From positions 263,729 through 327,728 of the forward strand of contig CAXAMN010001126.1 of NCBI GenBank assembly GCA_963970005.1: a DNA stretch of 64,000 nucleotides, written 5' to 3'. The notes under the pieces are model-generated. The model was not told the DNA's origin and did not search any database. It was given only the letters and a program-made list of their open reading frames with translations. The position numbers were made by a program, and so were the translations under genes. The stretch comes from Durusdinium trenchii. Its lineage: Eukaryota; Sar; Dinophyceae; Suessiales; Symbiodiniaceae. Shown here piece after piece: positions 43,132-51,599 of the stretch. Position 1 is the first letter of the stretch. The number at the start of each line of letters is the position of its first letter.

Positions 43132-43257
43132 TCGTGGAACAATGCCTCAGCATCGACTGGATCTGCCTGACGAAAGGTAGTGACTCCCTGTGCAACACCT
43201 ATAAGACATCAGGACACACCATGGCTTCGATGCGTTCCGCTAGTTCTTCGCCCTCTT

Positions 43258-43803
43258 CTATAGAGCTTGGCGGACGTTCTTTCTGACTCCTTTGTCTGTG
43301 GTGATACCGCCGTGAGTGCCTTCATCTACTTTGCCCCAAATCACGCGGAATGTCGCGCAATGGGCGAGCCAACTGAGACGCTCGCCCTCGAGCTCGATGC
43401 GTCGAATCAACTCCAACCTAGACGTCATACCGTCTGTGGAGCACACGCAGGCGATGGGATGAGACTCACCATCGGGCAGGGCGACGACACACATTCGTTG
43501 GTATTGGCGAAAAAGTTCACGGTGTCGTTCTAAGCCACTTGCCTCGAGAAGGATCGTAACACGCGCCGTGTTCCTGACCAAAAAGTGCGGCAAAACAGTG
43601 TACTGAACCGTATCTGCGAGCTGCTGGGGCAATCGCTGCTTGCCGTTAAAATGAGGCAGCCGATTGATATCGCCCAGGTTGAGCAGCAAGACCGAAACGT
43701 GTTCTGTTGATCGGAGAAGTCTTGCTTCGTCGAGATCGAAGTCTCCCTGATTGGCACGGTAGCCCTGCATATAGCTACAGCTGAGCTCGACGATCTGTCT
43801 CAT
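43258..43803 (-). CDS. Unknown ORF in the pol position of the LTR element
   Basis: 181 codons, with VSVLLLNLGDINRLPHFNG and VRNTARVTILLEASGLER among the more protein-like parts. It has no HHCC, DDE, YxDD or RNase H motif. It lies where integrase would be expected. Its base composition is more even than the host DNA around it. Confidence 0.4.
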   Translation of the reverse strand: MRQIVELSCSYMQGYRANQGDFDLDEARLLRSTEHVSVLLLNLGDINRLPHFNGKQRLPQQLADTVQYTVLPHFLVRNTARVTILLEASGLERHRELFRQYQRMCVVALPDGESHPIACVCSTDGMTSRLELIRRIELEGERLSWLAHCATFRVIWGKVDEGTHGGITTDKGVRKNVRQAL

Positions 43804-43963
43804 CTCTTCGTCGGAATATCGACGGCGAGAGTCGTAATAGCAGCTTGGGCGAATGATCGGGTACGGCGCGATCTCGAGTTGCTTATTCCAATGTTCGAAA
43901 ACTGAGGGAATCGTTTTCTAAGGGTATGTCGGGTGATTGCTGTAATGGTATTTTCCCGACCCT

Positions 43964-44290
43964 TCAAGGATGATGCGATCCATAGCAGCATGTCCTGTGG
44001 ACCCGCCGCCCTGGACAAGGTCCTTCATGGCGCGCAAACGGCAGACGCATGACGGCGGTCGTTGAACCCGTTGCTCGTGCACAGCCGCTGTCGATGATCA
44101 CGTAGGTCGGGCTGTACCTCAAGTCGACATACTCAGAGAGCAACGCATGGTGAAATCCATCGTCAAAGTTGGCAAATGCTGAACAGAAGCGTGGATCAAT
44201 CACATCAGAACAACCGGAATGTCGGTAGTCTTCCTTACTACCGGCAGGGATTAGGCGATACTGATGTGAAACATGTTCTTCACCAGTCAA
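43964..44290 (-). CDS. Protease-like segment of the LTR element
   Basis: It contains TYVIIDSGCARATGS, which fits the active-site loop of retroviral-type aspartic proteases (D-S/T-G). It follows gag directly. The frame runs out about 25 codons later, and a shift to the neighbouring frame (MKDLVQGGGSTGH) seems likely. Confidence 0.5.
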   Translation of the reverse strand: MTGEEHVSHQYRLIPAGSKEDYRHSGCSDVIDPRFCSAFANFDDGFHHALLSEYVDLRYSPTYVIIDSGCARATGSTTAVMRLPFARHEGPCPGRRVHRTCCYGSHHP

Positions 44291-44452
44291 TTCCTCTGCG
44301 CGATGTCCGGAATATCGGATATCTGTTGACTGGTTCTGCTGGTCGGGCCTTGGCTCTGAGCTATTGCGCTCTTCATTTCGCGGTCTGTCCGTCTGTCCGT
44401 CCGCGTAGTATGTCCATTGTTGCCAAGTGGCTTCATTTGCCTGCCAGACATC

Positions 44453-45840
44453 TTATGGATAGTACTGGTCTGTGTGGTATCCGTATGAGTCCCATGACCA
44501 ACTTGCTTCATGTGCACTCCAGGTTTCTTCGGCATTAGGATTTGACTGAGCTGTTGAAGGCTCATCGGTGGTTGCATTGGATTGCTGCAATTGATTCTGT
44601 CGCTTGCCTTTTCCTTTGCCTTTGAATGCATCTTTTCCTTTGAAACCTTTCTTTCCACCTTTCTTTCCTTTCTTGCCTTTTCCATAGAAACCTGAGTTGT
44701 CAGGGTACTCTGCATAGTGCGCCCCTGCACCTTTGCCTCTGCGGCTGACAAAGCCGGGTCTTCTTCCTTTCCCGCGGACTTTTCCTTTGCCGCGTTTGGG
44801 TGGTTTTCTGAACCTTCTTCCGTGGATTCCTTTACGGGTGTATTCGTCCTTTGGCTGCCACCACACAAAATTCAGATTCTGAGAACAAACTCACGAATCC
44901 TTCCTCGCCTGTTTCCTGATCCATCACCCAGTATCCGAATTCATCCTCCAAACCTCCTTCATCGAGGACAAGGAAAGTGGATCTTCTCTGCCTGCGGATC
45001 GAAGATCGGCAGTTCCTGCGGCGGTTCCGCAAAAGAGGTCAAGGAATAAGCCTTTGACACCTACGTACGTGTAGTTGTTCGTGTTGATCTGACGCAAGGC
45101 CATAGTCATAGTGGCTACAAACCTTTCTCTCTGCTGTTCATTGAGGTCGGACTGAACTAAGAAAATAAGCGACATCAGGTTGTCAGACAGTGGACAAGTG
45201 TCACGATGTGCTTGTTTCATGGTATAAATGTGTTCAGCACGAATCCTTTCTGCAGCTTCTCTTCTTTCTGTGGGATCTTGAAGTCCTTGAAGTAGTAAGT
45301 ACTGCTGTTGCGAGAGGATATCAACAAAGTTGAAATCATCAGCCTGTGGAACAGTCGAAAGATCTAGCAGGCCCATGAAGGCTTCCATGACTTTCTTACT
45401 TGCAACTTCAAAACGTGCGATGCAACTGACAAATTCCCCGTCTCCGCGCCAGGTCCTAAAGAGCTGCGTGAACGCCAGAGAAAAACATGATTTGCTCCCT
45501 TGACAAAGTATGGACGCAGCGTTTCCTTAAAGTACGTAATGCCGTTTCTTTCATGGCGAAGCTGCTCATTGTCAAGCATTTTCTTGTAATACTCTGCGTT
45601 TCCGGTCAATGCATTCTTTAGCGAAGGACCAAGCTTCTCTGCTGTTAGGGCAGTGATGTTTACCCAGTCATCAATCAAATCTTCAAACTCGAACCAAGAT
45701 GACTGTCCATCGAAGGACGGGGGAATCTTTGGCGTCATTTTGACACCTGGTGCTGGTTGTGTCTCATACGTCCGGAATGTTGAACCTGCTGGGAACGGTA
45801 TCTCGAACCTTGCGCAGCGAATGCTTCCTCTGGATCTCAC
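44453..45840 (-). pseudogene. Copia gag (frameshifted)
   Basis: Three frames in sequence. 45840-45470 contains PPSFDGQSSWFEFEDLIDDW, LGPSLKNALTG and GANHVFLWR. After a one-base loss near 45470, RTWRGDGEFVSCIARFE then SVPQADDF-type sequence continues toward 45050. A second shift leads to GGLEDEFGYWVMDQETGEEG. Then 44866-44453 is a very basic Gly/Lys linker (RGKGKVRGKG, KGKKGKKGGKK). This order matches gag of dinoflagellate Ty1/copia elements: capsid-like, acidic patch, basic RNA-binding linker. A zinc knuckle is not seen. Confidence 0.65.
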
Positions 45841-46004
45841 ACTTCCAAATGACTGTACTCTTGTTCTTCGTCCGTATCTATGTTAAAGATCTGGACCATG
45901 GTCTCTACTCTTCAGACAGGTGGTCTACTTGGTTGTCTCCTGTCCGTAATGTCGGACGGTTCTGCACGAATGCAAAATCGACCGTGGCGAAGCAGGAGAC
46001 ACAA

Positions 46005-46016
46005 GCTCCGCTACCA
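46005..46016 (-). other. Primer-binding site
   Basis: TGGTAGCGGAGC starts three bases inside the 5' LTR end. It resembles the TGGTAGCG and TGGTATCAGAGC sites used with initiator-Met tRNA by Ty1/copia elements. Confidence 0.65.
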
Positions 46017-46019
46017 CTT

Positions 46020-46289
46020 TGAGGGGTAAGTTCCCCCAAGAGTGGCAGTAGAGTTACTGGACCTGATCGAATACACCAAGTAAGGCCACAATGACAAGTG
46101 AGTGTGCGAGCGACAGCGATGCACACCTTTTCTATGGCACGGAGTGCAGTATTGGGCTTCAAAGTCTTGAGCCAAATGAATTACAGCGGAAGCTGACTGA
46201 AGAGATATATACAAGATCTATCTACGAAGAACAGGTGCTACACACGTATAGCGTAGACACGCCTAGGGGGACCTAGGACCCTACAAACA
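46020..46289 (-). repeat. 5' LTR
   Basis: Starts TGTTTGTAGGGTCC and ends TTACCCCTCA on the minus strand. It contains the SL-like CATTTGGCTCAAG at 46178-46166, about 111 bases from its start. An ORF (MKPNTALRAIEK) opens shortly after that. Confidence 0.9.
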
Positions 46290-46420
46290 CGGGGGGGGGC
46301 CCCCTGACATTTAAAACCCACTCTTAAACGACCGAAATCAAGCGCCGGAGCACTTCACCACCCCCAATACATTATTGCTAAAGCAAAGACAACTCAGGTA
46401 GCGTAACCGCTACCTTTCGT

Positions 46421-48770
46421 GATTAAAGAAACATGACCTGCTTTCCACTGGTTCCAAGCAAGTTCAAACTTCAAACAATCCTTTTGCTTCTATTCATCTG
46501 GCCTAGGTAGCTTTCCGTGGTTGTCTTTAGAGAACACGCTGAGATGACCACGGAGGTTGCTGCTGGGCGCCGCTGCCTCCTTGTCGGAGCACAGCCTAAG
46601 TCAGACTCTGCGTATTCAATTATCGCTGTTTTGAATGTGACGAATCTCAGCACACACATTTTGAGGACCACTTGGCAGCAGTCGTTGTGTCTGTTTGTTT
46701 CACCCGGTGCCCTACAAGGCGAATGTTGCGATGACTTTGAAGTACCTGCCCGATAGCACTGCCACAAGTGCAGCGGAATCATGATTAGCTCATGCTCATG
46801 AAATCTGTATGCAGTGTCTGCATGTCAAGTTCGTACGTTCTTGGGAGAACTACCACAACAAATTAAAGGAATCATGCCTTTGCAGGCGTAACTCTATCGA
46901 TCTGCGCGGTCCTCCATCATCTTGGCATGGTCTCCAGCAGCATCAAAAACTCTTGTGATGGCCTGAGGAGTGCAGTCACTTAGTCACTCAGCTGTTGCTT
47001 GTCTCAAGTGTGTGTGCACGTTTCCCCACTCTTCAGGGAATAAGAACCTGTGTGCGCCTGTTGTAGCCCCAACTTTCGGATAGCCAATATTGAACGCCGA
47101 CGGTGCAAGTGCAAGGTTGACACAGATATGACGCTGCGGCACCCGGCATCGCCGCTTCTAACATGGAATGCTGCACATACTGACCTTAACAGCGACCAGC
47201 GGTACGCAATGGTCTCCAGGTCAAAGCAGATTAAGTTTCGGACTTGTTCCAGGCATCCACTGCACCGCCTTCTGACACATCATTGACCTTGATCCAGCCA
47301 ATTACACCACCACTTCCACACAACTCCCCTTGACATCCAAAAGTGCGGTGAGTTGATGGACCAACTGATATATACATTATATACATCCTCAGTCCAAGAC
47401 CCACAAAGCAGCTACATCATGAATCGTCACAGGAAGCACGCTCAGACCAAGCCTCCAAAAACTTTGCACATTTGCTATATGATCTATCATCTGGTTTCAT
47501 TGCAATCAACACAATGGTTCGTCCCCGGTTTCATTGCCGCCTCATTCCTTCTAGTCGTTGCAAGTAGACCTGCAAGGCTCAAACATCTAAAGCTGAAAAT
47601 GCGAACCACTGGGTCGTAAAACTGGGCCTCGAAGGTAAAGTTGTTAGGATCTTGGCTTGCAGATTGGGGGGCCTGTCAAGCTGCAAGGTATGTGCAACCC
47701 CCTTGCCGTGATAACAAAGCCACAGTACTTCGACTTTAGTGATCAAATTCAAGGCTGTTTGTTTGACCCAATAATAACTTTCACATTCTTTGCCAGTTTG
47801 ACTGTTCGACCTCCTTCTCACCCTGCAGCTTCGGTGGATGCTGCGGAGGCTGCGGGGGCTGGGACATCTGCTGCATGCGCATCATCTGCTGAGAGGCCTC
47901 ACATGACGGTGAAGAACTCACAAATATATGAGACTGACCATATCTTTATCCTTACATATATATATATATATAGCTTCTGCGTTGACCAACCATCTAGTCA
48001 AAAAGAATGTCTGTCACGGCCAAACGGGACCCTATAGTTGGCAGTACTGCCTTGACAGGAAAAAAATAGCTGTCTGTGTTTCTCTTCAATTTCAGGGCAA
48101 GTGTCCTGATCATAGATCATACCAGACTTGCATTCTGACATTTCAGTCTAAGTTCACCACCAGGTTCGTATCTGGCCTTGGGAGTACAGAGATTGAAAGA
48201 CGATGAACAACAGGCCTTCTCTTTGGCATGAAAAAAAGAAAGAGGCATGGCGAGCTTTTCAAGTTGGCTTGCCTCCCGACACCCAACTCCTTCGAACTAG
48301 CTTTAACTAGTATTGCACATTGAACCATATGTATCGCCTCACAAACAAAATATTGCACATCAAAGTTTGAACCATCCATTCCAAGATTGTGACTGCTGTG
48401 GCATGCGGCCTGTGTAGCAAACAAATCAAAGCCAAAAAACAAAAAGTTTTCAAGTAACTATGCAAATTTAAGGTTCGATCTTCTGTGTTCTGTCTTCGCA
48501 GTTCCTCGAAAACAAACTGGCTCCACTGCCTTGGTTGAAGGCTGCTGCACCTGTGGTTTTCACTGATGTGTGCATTTATCAAAGATTGTGTCTATTCTTG
48601 ACCCAGCCACTTTGAATAGGAAGTTGGGAACTGGCCCCAGGTTAGGACTACGCTCGAATCAGCCTCTTCCTGAATCTAGAATCTAGAGCCTGGTATGCAT
48701 AGCTCAAGTATCCCCAAAGTCAAAGAATTTTTGTTTGTTTTACTAGTAGACTCTTGACAACTCTACAATA
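46421..48770. other. Mostly intergenic, weak plus-strand exon candidates
   Basis: A plus frame after TCTTTAG (about 46530) reads EHAEMTTEVAAGRRCLLVGA and stays open to 46756. Another near 47200 reads DQRYAMVSRSKQIK after an AG. They are not connected by phase, so no gene is called. Confidence 0.25.
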
Positions 48771-48782
48771 TATCGTCACATT

Positions 48783-48960
48783 GTATGTACGTATGTATGT
48801 ATGTATGTATGTATGTATGTGTGTATGTCTGTCTGTGTGTATGTGTGTTGGTGTGTATGTATGTATGTATGTATGTATGTATGTATGTATGTNNNNNNNN
48901 NNTAGGTAGGTAGGTAGGTATGTAGGTATGTACTTATGTATGTACCTATGTACGTATGTT
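48783..48960. repeat. GTAT tetranucleotide microsatellite with a 10-N gap
   Basis: (GTAT)n with (GGTA)n after the gap (48893-48902). Tyr/Thr/Ile-His repeat ORFs are by-products. Confidence 0.9.
48893..48902. other. Assembly gap (10 N)
   Basis: Ten N inside the GTAT microsatellite. Confidence 0.99.
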
Positions 48961-49469
48961 TGTATATATATATACATTCAGATCAGTAGACTGCAGCACC
49001 GCTCACCCCTTTTTCACCGTTCGCTAAGGGGAGCTGAACTCTTATGAGTCATCAGAAGCACTCTTCCGATTTGCGTTGGTTCGTACTCCTAGGACCACTA
49101 GAGGGTGAACTCCTTTCACCGGCACGAAGAGAACTCTCAACACCCGCTCTCTCGAGCCTACAGCTCCAGAGCCTACAGGAGGATCCTGTGGACTTAACCG
49201 GTTAAGACCGTGACCTCTCCGGTGCGCGGTGTTCGAGAATAAGAGAGGGCGCTGAGAACCCTCGGCTGAGTCGCAGCCAGTTGATCTGGGGAGTGGCTCC
49301 GCAGATTTCAGGTTGCCACAGTCTGTTCAGAATACCGGTTTGAGCGATCTGAATTTGCTGGCAGATAGTTGGTCGTATATGAGTCTCAGCCGAATGACAG
49401 CCAGCCTGAAAAGCCTGGCTTTTTTGCTCTTTTGTCAGGACCTCGTTTTCCCTTGTCGTTAGCTTTTCA

Positions 49470-51190
49470 ATGGGCCGGTTGGAGAGTGCTGCAATCCGAT
49501 TGACAGTGCGTTTGACGTTACTACATCCAGAGTCCAGCATGCCATTGCCCGTTTACTTCCGAAAGTGCATGTTTCTTCGCGCCATGGATTGTTCCATCAA
49601 GAGCCGAATTCGTGAAATCCCTCTCCCAGGTCAAGCGGCCGCGCCCAAGCCGCTGCGGTCCACTGCTGCCCCCCACTTCGAGGCCTGTCCGATCAAGCCC
49701 AGGCTCCCGTGGATCGTGATAGCGCTTGTTCCGATCTTCTGATAGCAGCCCAGTACTTTTTACATTCCCATGGTCGGGGAGCTTTCCGGGAGAATCCGCG
49801 CAACAGTCTGCATTGGGCCGACCCTTGTGAGCAGTTAGTCGCTTCGGACCCGGTTTGGACCGACTGGGGCCATGATGCATGCTGTTTGCTCGCCAGTCGT
49901 CGCAAGAAGCAACGCATTCGATCGAACGTGTCCACCTTTGCCAATCTACCGCCTTTGGTGCGCGCTCACGTTCATCATGAGCATGAGTGCATCATGAGTG
50001 GAAACCCCAGCGTCAAAGCCGATGGCTCCCTGGTACCCCAGCAAGGAGGAGGCGGAGTATCCAGCCCACCTGTGTTTCACACTTGTGGTCGCAGCCAGTC
50101 ATTGGGCTGCGCAGCAAGGTTTCGCTGCTTTGAAGACCCAGCGATTGCCGCCCATGCAGTGCGCCGGAGACTGGAGACCTCTTTTGAAGTTAGATTGCCG
50201 AGTGTCCCGTGACTGGCCGCTCCCAGCCGTGGCTGCTTTCTTGGGACTACCGGCTTTTCGAAGAGTCCCGTGCGAGCGCACGTGCTCGACGTCTGTGGTC
50301 CCCTTCAAGCGGTCTCCCATCCGATGTCGAGTATATAGGTCATGGCCATTTCTCTCACAGACAGCAGGGCTCTGGAATGCCCGTTTCGAGTAGGCCGGGA
50401 TGGTACTTCCAGGAGGTCACGTTCAAATTCCTCCTTTGGTTACAGAGGAGCCCACTTGCCTGAGCTGTCGTCTAAGCGTCTGGCCTGTGATTGTCCACCG
50501 CGGGAGTTCTGTCATGGTGACGTGCTGGTTGGCATCGCAGTCGAGCGCCGGAAGTTCGGCCCTCATCGAGTCGTCGCGGCGCCGGCCGACTTTTGTCGTG
50601 GTCGGTCTCAGGCTGCCAGGGGCCGTTGCCCAGCCAGTGTCTCAAGCCCACATCGTCAAGTCAGCCGCCAATCCTTTCCCCGAGGTACGATTGGGAGTGG
50701 CCCATCATCGAGGATTTGGTCAACGATCCCGCGCTGCGTGGATTTCCTTTCGGTATTAGCAAGGTTTGCAGCTGGATGAGCAAGGGACCTGAGCGCATCC
50801 TAGGTGTGCGTCAGCCCAGCACGCCCTGGCCGTGTTTGAAGAGCTTGCCCATCGTCTGGAGCCAGTCAGCGTTTCTTCGTGGGCGCCAACGTCCGGATGT
50901 GTCGCGTGTGAACCCGCAAGTTCACCTTGCTCTCATCGCTGTCCATTGTAGTCTAGTTTTCGTGGCCGGATACTTCTTTTGTTGGTGGCCTTTTCTCCGG
51001 CTTTCCAGCAGTGGGATTTCTCCGGCCCCGAAACCTGCTGAGTTTCAGACCCTGAACCGTACTGCACAACGATGGCCGCCGGCATTGCAGCGCCTCTCCT
51101 GCTGGTACAACGAGGAGTTTGCCAAACGATGGGCCCACTCACCACGCTCAGCTTGGTCCAGGGTCTCCACATGCTGCAAGCGCTGACGCT
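49470..51190 (+). pseudogene. Retroelement relic with methyltransferase-like and DUF4326-like domains
   Basis: Plus-strand frames in order: PGQAAAPKPLRST (about 49630), FRENPRNSLHWADP (ENP at 49790-49798, C5-methyltransferase motif VI-like) followed by ASRRKKQR. After a shift, WYPSKEEAEYPAHLC follows, typical of the end of this domain in dinoflagellate elements. Then EYIGHGHFSH (about 50330) and, one frame over, RLACDCPPREFCHGDVLVG (about 50477-50533). These two match the start and end of the DUF4326 fold. LSPRYDWEWPIIEDLVNDPA (about 50680) resembles the segment preceding RT in such elements. It is frameshifted throughout. Confidence 0.55.
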
Positions 51191-51599
51191 CAGGCATGCG
51201 CAACACCAGCCCCTCAGCCCGACAGATGTACTTCATCAGGAGATCATAGGGAACGGACACATAACTGGTATAGAAGACGAGGTCAACGACTCCGCATTGG
51301 CAGACCCAGCCAGGCCGAGGGCAAGAAAGTACAACTTGAGCTGACTCAAGTAGGTGTACCATGTCCGCTGCACGGACGAATCCTACTCGTCCGGGTCGCC
51401 ACCGACCCAAAGGCCTGGCCCACTCGCCGGCGCGGCCTGTGACAGCCGCTAGGTGGCAATAGATCTGACTTGCCAAACATCCATCACCTCCAGGGATCGC
51501 TTCTGCAAAGCTCGCCGCGCCTTGGTCAACAGGCGGTCGCCCGGCGTGAACTCCGACAGAAAGACCAGGTGATAGCGTTGTTGAATTTCATAAATCACG

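Larger units (their letters stand above)
41700..46289 (-). mobile_element. Copia-like LTR retrotransposon, gag + protease, no visible integrase/RT
   Basis: Two LTRs of 267 and 270 bp, differing by about two substitutions and one 3-bp indel, flank 4.05 kb. The LTRs begin TG and end CA on the minus strand. A primer-binding site (46016-46005) fits initiator-Met tRNA priming. Both flanks are G-rich (GGGGG possible target duplication). The gag resembles dinoflagellate Ty1/copia gag. The remaining 1.9 kb encodes ORFs that show no integrase, RT or RNase H motif. It is a young but apparently non-autonomous element. Confidence 0.8.
41263..46420. mobile_element. TIR element, copy 2, split by an LTR element
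   Basis: Ends are ACGAAAGGTAGC (41263-41274) and its reverse complement (46409-46420), the same as copy 1. The left part, AGGGTGGAGTCGAA then a G run (to 41699), and the right part, a G/C run then TTGCTAAAGCAAAG and ACTCAGGTAGC, match the two sides of the poly-G/C tract of copy 1 (around 39060-39090). The LTR element sits exactly in the G run. The interior left part is CTG repeat instead of the 305-bp repeat. Confidence 0.7.
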
